Shown here piece by piece: positions 1 through 14,084 of a DNA stretch of 64,000 nucleotides. The number at the start of each line of letters is the position of its first letter. Position 1 is the stretch's first letter. The notes under the pieces were generated by a model. The model saw only the letters and a program-made list of their open reading frames with translations. It ran no database searches and had not been told where the DNA came from. The stretch is from Rhizophagus clarus (taxonomy: Eukaryota > Glomeromycota > Glomeromycetes > Glomerales > Glomeraceae), in NCBI GenBank assembly GCA_015698045.1, contig BLAL01000054.1, positions 682,001-746,000 of the forward strand, given 5' to 3'. The translations under genes and the position numbers were made by a program.

Positions 1-435
1 TGAAATATATATATAAAGTCTATTAAAAGTGTTAAGTGATTGAAAAGGGTTTTTTTTTTATGGGTGAAGGAGAAAAAAGAAAAAAGAGAATGGGCAAGAA
101 AAATAGTGGGGTAAATATATAATAAAATAGGGAGCAAAGAAAAGGGGATGGATGTTTGGTGGAGAGTGAGATGGTACGATATAAGATGGTGCGATGATTG
201 GACCAAAACAAGTAGGTTACGGCAAGTGTGTGAAATTGGAATTAAGAAGTCGAATAAGGTTAAGTGTATTGTTAAATATACATAAATACATAATATAATA
301 TATAATATAATTTTTATTTATTTATTTATTTATATTATTTTTTTGAGTTACCCACATTGAAATGTGTTAATAAAACTGAAATTGAATTATTGAAACAACA
401 TATATATTCAAAGGGAACCTCTTATAATCATTTCA

Positions 436-478
<43 letters not shown>

Positions 479-722
479 TGATGCACAAATATAAATATTT
501 ATCTAAACATTTGTATATCTTGTTCGCAATAATCACTTCAAAAAAATTTACTCCCCCTCCCCACTCAACCCGCAGTTACGCAGCGGTTAATTTTTTACTT
601 TCGCATACAGCTTTTTTAATTTTATAAACCTTATTAGGTATTATTATGTATGGATCTTTCTGACATTATCAAGTTTTGTCAATCAAAAATTTTAATAAAG
701 TCAAACCAGTTTTATTAGTGTG

Positions 723-754
<32 letters not shown>

Positions 755-3521
755 TATATGTATGCATATATATAAAGGGGATAAAAATAGAGACTGACAG
801 AGAGAGAGAATTTGCCCAGAGAAGTTGAGAAAGGGGGCGGCAATGAGATCATTTGTCATCTAAAAAAAAAAAGTATGGTATTTTTTTTTTGCTTACCAAA
901 TAATTGTAAATTTTAACCGATAAGATTGTCGAGAAGCATCTAACGTAACCCAAAATGTAAATGTTAAGAATTTTTTTTTGTGGGATCCAAATTTGAAACT
1001 GAAAATAAGATCGTATGTATGCACATGATAATTGCTTAAATATAAATTTTCTAACAATTTAATTTATGCTAATTAACACTGCTTATCAGTATACATATAA
1101 AAAAAAAGTTGCTCAATTTTTGAATAATGGATAATCGTTCGATATTGGGAAAAAAGAATGAAAATCATTGATGAGAGGAATGATAATACCAAAACATGTG
1201 CCAAAAAATCAACACCAATCAATCTCATACAAACAAAACATTTGAACCCTTTTGAAAAAGCGAAAAAAATGAGGGGGAAAGAGAAGCGGGGGGGGGGGAA
1301 ATTAAAATTAAAATTAAAATTAAAATAAATAAAAAAAAAAAAAAAAAATTTTTAAGAAAAAAATTTCTCCACACACACCAGAAGAATCTATAAAGAACTT
1401 AATCCCTTATTTAGTTAACTAATTCAACTTTTAAAAAACCGTGATCTAAAATATTCAAAATTTTTTAGTACCATTTGTTTCACATATATAGTAATTTTAA
1501 CACAACATGCTTCCGGGAACTCGAGATTGAATGACGTTGCAATGGAATCACTCGGGATAACCGCGGGAAGTGCAAATGTACAATTGAATCATATATGGTA
1601 CACAGACATTAAATGTCTCAGACTTTTCGTGTCCGCATCAACAGGTACATACTCAGGTTGTATGTGTTGTCAATAATTGCACATGGGGTGAGAAACGAAT
1701 TATTGCGAAAATGGGAAAAAGTTATATTACCTTTAAGTGTCACTTTGTGCATTTACTTAATTGCATGCGTACGACATGAACCAGCAGTTAAATGAACAAT
1801 ATTGATAATATCGATAATTATCAGCTTGATTAACTGCAAAATGCAATAGAGTTAAAGAGGGCTTTTCTGTCCGAGCATAACACGAGCGTCACACGTTATC
1901 TCTGTTAATCTAAAAAATATTTTTTTTCTTTTTTTATACTTTTCGCTTAAATAAAGTTTAAATCGTCATTTCTCTGTATAAAATTTAGTATATCACGTAT
2001 ATATTTAGTACTTATAATAAAAACATAAAATTATCAGGTTATTTTTAAATGATAATGTCTGTGAATTATGAACACGTATCTGTGCATTTTTTGATGCTGA
2101 TTTTTCTGCAATCTGCCGTTCATGATTAATAAAATGAATTGTACTCTTGGCTGATTTTTTAATCAGGTTTTACATTTGGTTTGTTGTGTTGCGAAATACG
2201 ACATAAATGTTTTGGCGTTACTTTATTTACTTATTTTTTTTTTTAGTTTATATATTTTAAAAAAAAAAAAAAAAAAAATTAAAATTTTTTTTGTGATTAT
2301 TTAGAAACGGTTTTTATGTCTTTGGCAATCAGCCATCGGAAAAATTGGCGCAGTTAGACATCTTTTTAGAACAAATTAAAATCCGCCATTGTCTTTATTT
2401 TATGCCAAGAGGTGATCTTTCATATGTATAATATCATGATTCTAGTACATAAAAATGACTGGGGATGTGTCAAAATTCGGGCCCCTTGCATTTAATCTAT
2501 GATTAAGCTCACAGACAGATAGATAAACTCTATACATTAAATTTTCTTTTTTTTTTTTTTTTTTAAACTTAACAAATAATATTTTTTTTTTTTAAGTTTA
2601 GAAGTTCTATAAAGTTCCCTCCCTGTGTGGATCTTTGAAAACCCTTTTCATTTTTCAAAGATTGTCGCTGAAATTTAAAAAGAATTCCAATAAGATGATG
2701 AGCTTGTTTATAATAATGTGTGACGACAATTCTCATCCCGATAGTTCCGCTTAATTTCCGTTTAGAATAAGATTTAATTATCTCCGATTCGTGATTTTAT
2801 TAAATACGTTTTCATTATTACGAATAATACCTAATAATAAATATCACATAATTAATTACAAAATGCCAAAAAATATCCCAAAATTTTCTATTTTATCTTG
2901 TAATTAATTATTAATTAAATTAATTTATTAAAAATTTATTTAGTAACAAATAATATAACAATTTGAACTTGTCCTCAATTATTTATATCACATTTATTTT
3001 TATTTTTATTTTTGTATTTTTATTTTTTGCGTAACATTAAATAAAAAAAAAAAGTTGTAATAAGTTATTCCGATATATACATATTTAGGTCTCACAAAAT
3101 TTCTTATTAGTTCTATATGTATGTTACTATGTATGTTACTGTATGGTGTATGTAATACAACTTCATTGTCATCACGTTAATATTTACTTTCACTTCGAAA
3201 CACACTGAAAAATAAATGAACAGACCAAATTTATGTATATAACTTTGTTGGCTAACATTAAGATATATAGATTTCACATGTTTCATGTGATTTTGATTAT
3301 CATATGAACATACGTTTTGGCATTTTTTATTTTAAAAATTTATAGATTGTTATCTTTCTATAATTAGTTGAAAGCACGTCCAAAACAAATTTTTGAAAAT
3401 ATAAACTTAGCAATTATAGTGTTTTTCATTAATCCCGATTTTTTTTTTCTAAAGTTTTTAAATATATATATAAATTCTATTATCTCACTATCATAAAATT
3501 TCATCTTTTACCAATAAAAAT
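1..3521. other. Gene-poor AT-rich region
   Basis: No supportable gene. The stretch holds long poly-T and poly-A runs (for example about 439-476 and 2263-2278), a TA/TG microsatellite near 721-775, an AATTA-type pentanucleotide repeat near 1299-1325 and a TTTTTA repeat near 2996-3027. The part around 1505-1790 is less AT-biased and has a 60-codon ORF, but it has no recognisable domain and no splice partners, so I do not call it a gene. Confidence 0.6.
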
Positions 3522-3782
3522 ATGATAAAAAGAATAGGAAGAAGAAATGAAATAGATGAAAGGTTTAGACAATTACGAAATGCTGATGAATTGCTAAGGG
3601 ATAATAGAGAATTACGAACCAGATTGCGTCAATTAGAAATTGAAAACAATGATTTACGAAAGCAAGTAAATGCTCAATCTCGATTAATTACTAATTCGAT
3701 TTGGATACTATCAATATTAGTTTCATTTTGTATGGGAACATTATTCAAAAAACTGTTATTTGAAGATCTTAGTTTCTTTTAA
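3522..3782 (+). CDS. Small coiled-coil protein with C-terminal membrane segment
   Basis: This single-exon ORF encodes 86 residues that I cannot assign to a family. Residues about 10-55 are highly charged and rich in Leu, Arg, Glu and Asn in a heptad-like pattern, which suggests a coiled coil. Residues about 58-75 are hydrophobic (IWILSILVSFCMGTLF) and are followed by a short tail, so a tail-anchored membrane protein is possible. The ATG follows an A/T-rich leader, and the coding part is visibly less AT-rich than its flanks. It stands alone, more than 1.6 kb from the next coding remnant. It could be the last exon of a larger gene or a small independent gene. Confidence 0.5.
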   Translation: MIKRIGRRNEIDERFRQLRNADELLRDNRELRTRLRQLEIENNDLRKQVNAQSRLITNSIWILSILVSFCMGTLFKKLLFEDLSFF

Positions 3783-5067
3783 TAAATGTAGTTATTACTT
3801 TATTATTATAAATATTTACTTTTACTTTCAAACAAGATATTTTTGATCATATGCAGCTAGTAACCATTTATTTTATTTACTTTTATTGGTTTAAAAGTAA
3901 ATATATTTACCTTTATTATTATCTATAAATTTGTATTTTAAAAACATTGTTTTTTAAAATATTTTTAGTTTTAATTAAATAAATTAATAATTTTTTTTAA
4001 TAAATATTATATATTCTTATAATTCTAATAGTAATATATCAAACAATTCAAAATAATTAATTTTATAAATAAAAAGAATAGATTCATCTGTTTCTTAATA
4101 TTTTTTATGTTTTATATGAAAATCAAATAGTAATTATATTAAATTTATATAAACTCATATAAATAATTAATAAAATATTCCTTTAACTAAAAAAAAAAAT
4201 TAATAAAAATATTATAATTAAATATATATATTATATATCATAAACCATAGTATCCCAGGTATTTTGCAAATTTCTAAAGGTTGACCTTGTATTACTATAT
4301 CAATAATTCAAATTTTTATTATAAATAAAATATGTTTAAAAAATTGTATAATAGTCAGAAAATTATTTTTACACAATATCTGGGTAAAATTAGATTCATT
4401 AAATAATAAAATCAATAGAAAATAAAACTTTTTATTAGGTAAAAGAAGGAAATACTATGCATAAAAGGGGTACTGTAGCTTGCAATATACAGTAATTTGA
4501 TTATTATATAACTTTTGTCATCAAAATTAATTACAGTATATGAAGCTTATATTATAATAATATTCTATCACAGAAATACCATAATTATTTTATAAGTTAT
4601 TGAATGCAAATTTTGATTTTCCAAAGCCAAATTTCTATTTTACCATAATGCTGTAATTGATAAATATGGTATTTTAATAATACCTATAACTCTAATATTA
4701 TTTTATTATATAATATTCTTTTTTTTAAAAAAATATTACCATTTTTTTTTAATTATACTATTTAAATGATTTTAATTTTATTCAATTAATTTTAAATTAA
4801 ATTATTTACTTTTTATTATTTAATATTAAAAATATATAAATATTGGATTATATAAATTATTTTTTATATATTATTTTATTTAAATTTAATATAATTAATT
4901 ATAATTCATAATTGGTTTCAAAATAATATAAACTATTTATTTGTGATTAAATATTTAAATACTGATATTTATTTAATTTTCATTTAGTTTTTATTCAATT
5001 TTCAGTTTTCTTTTTTTACTCAAATATAATTGCATATATTATTTTGAAAATAATAATAATATTTTAT

Positions 5068-5098
<31 letters not shown>

Positions 5099-5436
5099 GT
5101 CAAAACAAATGCATAGTTTTTATTAAATTGAATTCAAAAATACAATATAGATAATAATTATACTGTCTCATCTATAAGTGCCGCAACATCTTATAACAAG
5201 TACCTGTCATGACCAACTATGATAGCCTATTCTCAGGGGGGATAATAGGAAGTCTATACATAGATTTAAAGGAATAAAGAAAACGAGAAAGAAAAAAAAA
5301 AGAAATATTCTAGAAAGATAAAATAATAAAACAAAAAATATGAATAAATCAAAAGATTCCTATGTGCTAAATCGTTAAATCCAGACTACAAAATCATATA
5401 AATTGTTTTAAAAGAGTCTTTAATCCTGCTATTAAT
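3783..5436. other. AT-rich intergenic region with a dispersed repeat
   Basis: No gene is seen. About 4238-4386 matches, in inverted orientation and with scattered differences, a segment at about 36968-37101, including the motif AGTATCCCAGGTATTTTGC. The rest is AT-rich with a poly-T run near 5069-5097. Confidence 0.5.
4238..4386 (+). repeat. Dispersed repeat, copy 1
   Basis: About 140-150 bp resembling the reverse complement of about 36968-37101. Shared blocks include AGTATCCCA(G/A)GTATTTTGC, CTATATCAATAA, CAAATTTTTATTAT and AAAATTATTTTTACA. The match was found by eye. Confidence 0.5.
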
Positions 5437-5827
5437 TAATTCATATTAGGCTGATTAGACTGGTTGGACTGAAAGTGAGAGTTCTTCTTGTTAGTCCACT
5501 CAGAGTTTGAAGATGATTTATCTTTTTTCTTCTGGTTATGGAACCTGTGGTTACCTGTAAAGTGAGAATTAGTATCTTGATGAAAGGTAGGCTTGGGACA
5601 CCTAGGGGTGTTGCCAGTATTGCCAATTCTAACTGGAGGACGTTTCTTGAATTCAAGTCTAGAGGAAGAATAATGACATCATGACAGACTAACATCATTC
5701 TAAAGTTGAGGAGTATTTATACATTTAAAAGTTTGATCCCATATTGCGAAATATCCAATTAACTTTCTTTGCCTGAAGATTCTTTAATAATTTTAAATGA
5801 TTTCATTCCACACTCAGCCAAAAATTT

Positions 5828-5835
5828 GCTGGGAG
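5828..5835. repeat. Target-site duplication, left (GCTGGGAG)
   Basis: Identical to 6470-6477 on the other side of the MITE. Removing the insertion and one copy restores a continuous reading frame across the junction in the minus-strand host ORF. Confidence 0.85.
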
Positions 5836-6469
5836 TAAGGATGGTGCTGCAAATAAGCAATTGCGGAATAATTGCGATTTACGGTATTGCGGAACATTGC
5901 GGATTTTTAAACCTAAATATCCGCAATTCCGCAATCCGCAATTGTCCGCAATTCTGCAAATATTCCGCAATTCCGCAAAGTACCGCAATTCAATTGCGGA
6001 ATAATTGCGGAATTGCGGCACATTTGCGGAATTGCGATACATTTGCGGAATTGCAATTTCGCTAAAGCAATCCAAAAAAACGTTGCGAAACGTTTTTTTT
6101 AATTAAATATACTTTGAAAAAACGTTTCGCAACGTTTTTTCTTTAAATTAATTAAAAAAACGTTGCGAAACGCTTTTTATTAATTAAAATACTTTAAAAA
6201 AACGTTTCGCAACGTTTTTTCGTTAAATTAATTAAAAAAATGTTGCGAAACGTTTTTTTTAATTAAAATACTTTGAAAAAACGTTTCGCAACGTTTTTTC
6301 GTTAAATTAATTAAAAAAAACGTTGTGTAAACGTTTTTTTTATTAAATCGGTTCGGTAAACTGCCAAAACCGATCAGGTGAATTGCAGAATTGCGGTTCA
6401 CTAACCGCAATTCAACTCCAAAATCCGCAATATTGCGGATTTGATAAATCAATTGCGGCACCATCCTTA
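5836..6469. mobile_element. 634-bp MITE with perfect 12-bp TIRs and 8-bp TSD
   Basis: The left end TAAGGATGGTGC (from 5836) and right end GCACCATCCTTA (to 6469) are perfect inverted repeats. They are flanked by the direct repeat GCTGGGAG at 5828-5835 and 6470-6477. Inside are degenerate ATTGCGG/CCGCAAT arrays near both ends. The centre (about 6080-6340) has seven alternating copies of the near-palindrome ACGTTGCGAAACGT, separated by AATTAA-type spacers. No transposase is encoded. An 8-bp duplication is typical of hAT-like elements, so a non-autonomous hAT relative is the best inference. Confidence 0.85.
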
Positions 6470-6477
6470 GCTGGGAG
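6470..6477. repeat. Target-site duplication, right (GCTGGGAG)
   Basis: Identical to 5828-5835. Both copies directly abut the 12-bp terminal inverted repeats. Confidence 0.85.
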
Positions 6478-7620
6478 TACAGTTGGGAAATAAGGAGGAC
6501 TCAGTCATATCTGCCAGTATTTCAGTAATGACTGCCTGGAACTTTTCTCATTGTTTATGTTTTGAAAGATTTCATGATACTGGGAACTATCTAACAGGGA
6601 TTCCTCCTAATCTGACAGTCTATTTACCTCCATTATAAGCTTTTAGGCACGCGTGATTTGGTATCAATCTTACCCTTACTGAAAGGTATTTCTTGTGCAC
6701 CCTTTTGCTAATTGATACTATTTTTCCCCAGAAACTAAGGTTCCCAAGGAGAGTATAACTATTTCATTTGGCCAGTATATCATAGACAATCAAGTCCAAC
6801 AGCTATGCCTGTTCTTCTTGCTGAGTACAATAATCAGTGAGGATAAGGTTCAAGTTGTTGAAGTTATCTGCTAAGTGTTCTTGCTTCTTCTTTTTATTCT
6901 GATTATTCTGTGGCTGTTCTAAAGATTTTTTATTATCACTACTCTTCAAGGGCGTCACTGGTAGTGGAGGAACATTGTTAAAAGTAATCACCTTTAAACT
7001 GGAAGGTATTTCTCAGGTGATTGACTGCTAGAAACTATAAAGGGATTATCATCTAGTGTTTGCTATTTTTGTTGAAGTTTCTTCAGCTTCTTTCTAGCAG
7101 ATTTTTTCTGAGCCTGAGATAAAGGTATAGCAGGTGGTGTGATTGAGTTGAAATGATATGGGGTACTAAGTACCTTACCTATAGTGTTCTCTGTTGTGTC
7201 ATCCAGACTCATAAAGTCTGATTGGTATTGTATGGGTTGAGAAATTGCTATATCGGAAGTAGTATATTATTATTACACAGGGGGCTGAGTTTTCAAATTG
7301 GCTGTGTAGATTTTCCAGTCATAATACTTGCAATCTTTGACAAAACGACTGATAATGGTCATCATGAAAAAGGGAAGTAAAAAGCTTTTTGGCTGTAATT
7401 TAGCAAGAGATGGAAGTTCTATTAGTTGCATAACATCTTTATTTGAGGAAATAAATCCTTTTAACAACTCGTCATCAACTTCTACTTGGTTGAAAAAGTT
7501 CATATTCCCAGCTATCATGCCTCTAACTTCTATTACTATAGATTTCAAAAGAAATTTTTTATGATGCTTGAAAAACTACTCTGGATCATTGTAAAGTGTT
7601 TTTTGGGTCAAGAAGTCCAT

Positions 7621-8874
7621 TTTTGTTATTTATTAGCAGTGTTTCTTAACAAAAAAAGCGTTCTATAAACAAAATAAAATAATTTTTCTTCTATAAAAAT
7701 TTAAAATAAATTTTTTACTTTTTTAATTATATAAAATATTATTATTTTAAAATAGTAAAAGTAATCTCTTCCTATGATCACAAGGATGTGATATCTAAGA
7801 TAGCTCATTTTACACGTGCTTACTTGTGTAGGAGAATTGTTAACTGACAGTGCACATATGGGATTTCTTTGAAATGACAGATGATTTATAGATTAATCAT
7901 ATTAGAATTAATTAATTATATTTTTTATGTAATTTACAAAAATTTTAATAAATCTATAAATGCGCTGCACAGTGTTGTTACGGGATAATGTCCAGGACAG
8001 GTTACACAAAAAAGAAATGATAATCCCTCAAAATTTTATTATGACAACCTATCAGCAAAAGTATTTTAATATCTATTACACATAAATACATATAATTTTT
8101 GTAGAGTTTTTCAAGTTACAAAGAAGTACAGACAATGTGCGGACATGTTCAGAACAGCCAAAAAAAGCCGCGGACATTGAAAATGTACAACACTAACGCT
8201 GCAGAAAAAAAAAGTAAAAGTAATTAAATATATTTAATTTATTGTTTAATATATTATTATTTTAGAATTAATAATAATAAAATAATAATATATTTTTAAT
8301 TTATTAAATACTTCTAATTATTTATTAACTAATATTAATAATAATTATTTAATTAATATTTTTTATTAGCTAATTTCTTTGCAGATTTTATTATAAAAAA
8401 AATTTTATATTACATTATTATAATTTTTTTTTAATTAATTATCTAATAAAATTTTAAAATAAAAATAAGATAAATTTATTAGTAAAAATGATAACCTATC
8501 TTATAAGTAAGTAGAATCTTCCTATTTCTTTTTAGTTTTATAAAAATTTGAATTAAAATAAACATGTAATAATTATATATATTTAAATATTTCTTTTTTA
8601 AAAAAAATTATATTTTTACTTATTTTTCCAGATTTTTCAAAATTTTATTATATATATTTGTTTATTGTAACCCTTCAAACTTTTCATAAAATCCAGATAT
8701 TAAATAAATAATTAAATTGAAATGATCCTAATAGTTGCTAAATATATTCTTACCAATTTTTTTTAATAAAAATTTGTAAATTATTATATAATTATAAAAA
8801 AAATATTAAATATTTATATTAAACATAAAAAAAAATAATTTTTTTTAATTTATAATTTAAAAATTTTATTAATT
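7621..8874. other. Intergenic region containing a possible MITE
   Basis: No gene is seen. It includes the inverted-repeat segment at about 7963-8204 listed separately. The rest (about 8210-8870) is extremely AT-rich with simple AAT/ATT repeats. Confidence 0.5.
7963..8204. mobile_element. Possible short MITE (imperfect terminal inverted repeats)
   Basis: The left end reads GCTGCACAGTGTTGTTAC, then ATAATGTCC. The reverse complement of the right end reads CTGCAGCGTTAGTGTTGTAC, then CAATGTCC. The ends therefore match imperfectly over about 30 bp. Ends containing AGTGTTGT recall Tc1/mariner-type termini. The segment is less AT-rich than its surroundings and codes for nothing I can see. No target-site duplication was established. 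Confidence 0.4.
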
Positions 8875-11395
<2,521 letters not shown>

Positions 11396-11936
11396 TTTTT
11401 TTTTTTGGATTTTTTTTGGAACGCAGAATTTAGAGTAGATTTTAGTAGTTTGAAATTTTTATCTGTGATCTATTTGTCACACAAATCTCTGAAAATCCAA
11501 ATTATGTAATACGTTTACCTTTCTTTCGAATTACGCGTCCTTTGATAATAGTTACAAGATATTAAAATAAAAATATGAAATAATATTCCAAAAATTTCTT
11601 CATAAATGAAGTTACTATTTGATTTATTTAATCATAGATGTTGTATTATCTAAATAATTTAATTGAAAAATTTTCCTGCAATTTTAAACTGCATATGTTT
11701 ATTGTCCCTCATTTATGCAAGAATAATGAATTTTAACCTACCACGCGCAATTAATCTTGACCCAACTATATGTATACTATATTAGATGGGTCAAGATTAA
11801 TACTTTCGTCTCATTCATAATTAATCTATTAGCATAAAAATATTAGAAAGATTTCACTGTACAACAAATATTTTATTATTTTAATGAAATGATTATTTTG
11901 TATTTTAACAATAATGAAAAAAAAATACAATGATGA
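11396..11936. other. Intergenic region
   Basis: 541 bp between two minus-strand genes. It holds the likely promoter and 5' leader of the DDX20-like gene (poly-T directly before its ATG) and the 3' end of the MRG15-GATA gene. Near 11756-11804 a short inverted repeat (TCTTGACCCA ... TGGGTCAAGA) could form a hairpin. Confidence 0.5.
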
Positions 11937-14084
11937 TTATGCAGGCTTATTTCGTAAGTTGTTCCAAAGATGCTCAGGACGATGCGATTTGTATTTACTG
12001 AAGTAAAGACCACATGCTGAAATAAATAACGTTTATAGTTTAAATACTTGATTCCAAAAATATCAAATTTTATGGTAAACTTACCATTACAAAGTTTTTT
12101 ATCTGAAGTTTCACCTGCTCTCCATCCCGGCGTGTTTGATGTTTTGCAATTTGCACAAACCCAACCTATGTTTCATAATAAAAATATTAAGTATTAACAC
12201 AAGTTCAAATTTAATTAAAAAATAGAACTACAACACTAAAAAAGATACGTGGTTTTTTTTTTTTCCAATAATACAATTATGAAAAACACTTTTTAGTTTA
12301 AACCTCAAAGTACAGAAGAGCACTGATTAAATTAAAATTGGGACATAGCCTAAATTACCCTCTCGTTCACTCTTACTAATATAACCACATGTCTTTTTTT
12401 CGGTTGCTTCTTGGATTTTTGGTGGTGGCATACCATGACGTTCATATTCTGTTTCGGCAAAATATCGGTCTTCATTTTTTTGTATAAACCTTTAGATAGA
12501 TAATCAAATTAAAAAGAATTTTAGCGATAAAGTAAAATATTGAATTCTTGAAACAAAAATTACTTTAAGAAGTCTACTAAATGTTCTTCGAGTGTTTCCG
12601 TAGCAGCTTGATCCATTGTAGTATGGGCAAGTAATCGTGGAAGTTCAACTATTTTTAAAAAAAAAACAGAGAAATCAGTTTAATTATGTTTAATGAGGAA
12701 TTAATGAATTAACCTACGAACCAAAAAGTCGCAATAAATGCTCTGCTCCATATATTTCTGAATTCTCTTTATCAAGGTATTGCTTACGGATATTTACATA
12801 CTGTTGACGTTCGTCAGCATACAAAAGGATATTTCCAAGAGTTTTGTCAAAATATATTTTAATGCCTTGAACAACTTCAGAATGTATATCATCCCTTAAA
12901 AGATTTGTATATTTTAGTAAAAAATACATTTATATTGTATTAGAAAATTTTAAATTTGTATTCTCACTTATCAGATTTCTGGTTAGTGGCTGTAGACGCT
13001 ATCAAATTATGTTTGGATTCCAAATATTCATTCAAAATATCTGCAACAGTATATTTACGAGGCAATTTCAATAACTACAAAGAAAGAAGAGACATAAATA
13101 AAACATCAATTTGCTATCAACAAGCTATTTTTTATATTCTATTATATTACATACAGCATTATTCCTCGTAACGTTTTCCCAGTCATCAATTAATTTGACT
13201 TTTAATGATTCAGGCAATGGTATTTTAATTTCGAGGCGATTCATGAACTCTTCCTCCTGTAAAATAAAAATTGTATTAAATTACACATTACACGTGTAAA
13301 CCTTATTAAAATATAATAATAATAATAACAAAATTGATAAATACTAACTTCTTCTTCATCGTTAATTTTTTTTCTCTTTTTCCCACGTTCATAATTTTCT
13401 TTCGGTAGTTGATCTTCTTGTGATTCTGCTTCATCCTTATCTTCAATATCCACATCTTCCATTATAACGATATTTAGGTTTAAAATCCTTATTCAATTGT
13501 TGTTAAAAGATATGAAGTTTACTTACCTCCCTGATGACTTGGTGGACTTGCTGAATTATCATTACTCTTTGTCGGATCCTCAACTGATAATTTATGACCA
13601 ATTCTGACTGTTTTCTTTTTCTTGCTTGAATATGTATCTTTAAGTTGTTTTTGTCTCATCAAGTTTGCTTCGTTATGTTTCACCACTCTTTCCTCCGGGA
13701 CCCATTCATCCCATCTATTTAAACATATGAAATTTGATATAATATTTATTATAAATCAAAAAATCCACGATATTTTAATTAAAAAAACGACTAAAACGCG
13801 TTTAAGCGCGAAATTGTATATACGTTTTCTTCCAGCCTTTATAATGTACATAATAATGTGGACCAATATCACCAGATTCTGAATCTTCAGGACCCCAATT
13901 TTCGGCTTTTAGGATCTAAGTAGTTAAAATGTTATATCGATCAATATCATAAAAAAAAAAAGAAAATTTTTTTTTTTTTTATTCAATATACCTTAGCCTC
14001 ATAAAGTAAAGGACCATGAAAGCACAAAACAAGTTCATTCTGTTCAAAATTTAGCTTTTGATCAGAAGTTTCAGTGTCAGCCAT
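11937..14084 (-). CDS. MRG15/Eaf3 chromodomain protein with C-terminal GATA zinc finger
   Basis: Predicted chromatin subunit. The MRG15/Eaf3/Alp13 family reads methylated H3K36 and works in NuA4 acetyltransferase and Sin3/Rpd3S deacetylase complexes. Eleven exons: 13992-14084, 13824-13915, 13527-13714, 13349-13455, 13155-13256, 12968-13074, 12722-12894, 12564-12648, 12359-12489, 12085-12165, 11937-12016. They sum to 1239 nt (412 residues), and every junction keeps phase. Domains are a chromodomain (about 14-75, ending KGWKKTWDEWVPEERV), an acidic/basic linker (about 80-160), an MRG domain (about 161-337; motifs YGAEHLLRLFVELPRLL and HLVDFLKFI) and a GATA finger (C363-x2-C366-x18-C385-x2-C388, TPGWRAG loop, CNACGLYF). 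Known MRG15 proteins end soon after the MRG domain, so the finger is unusual. The exon 4 acceptor (GGAAG) is weak. Confidence 0.88.

Larger units (their letters stand above)
5437..7620 (-). pseudogene. Decayed retroelement-like ORF, split by a MITE
   Basis: Read on the minus strand from an ATG at 7620, this is a discontinuous ORF that ends near 5437. It has an early in-frame TAG, more stops and frame changes, and a 634-bp insertion (5836-6469). Visible pieces are an N-terminal block (about 7273-7600; motifs MIAGNMNFFNQVEVDDEL and LIELPSLAKLQPKSFLLPF), a Ser/Lys-rich linker (AQKKSARKKLKKLQQ, about 7070-7120), an Asn/Lys-rich part (about 6803-6991) and a basic, Asn/Gln-rich tail (about 5437-5660). 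With the insertion and one duplicated 8-mer removed, it spans about 1.54 kb. The layout resembles the first ORF (gag or ORF1-like) of a retroelement, but I see no zinc knuckle, reverse transcriptase or transposase, so the class is uncertain. Confidence 0.5.

Noticed and set aside
1613-1795. 60-codon ORF
   Set aside because: No domain, no splice partners and no coding signature beyond an open frame.
5769-6075. ORFs on both strands across the ATTGCGG arrays
   Set aside because: They are translations of the MITE terminal repeats, not genes.
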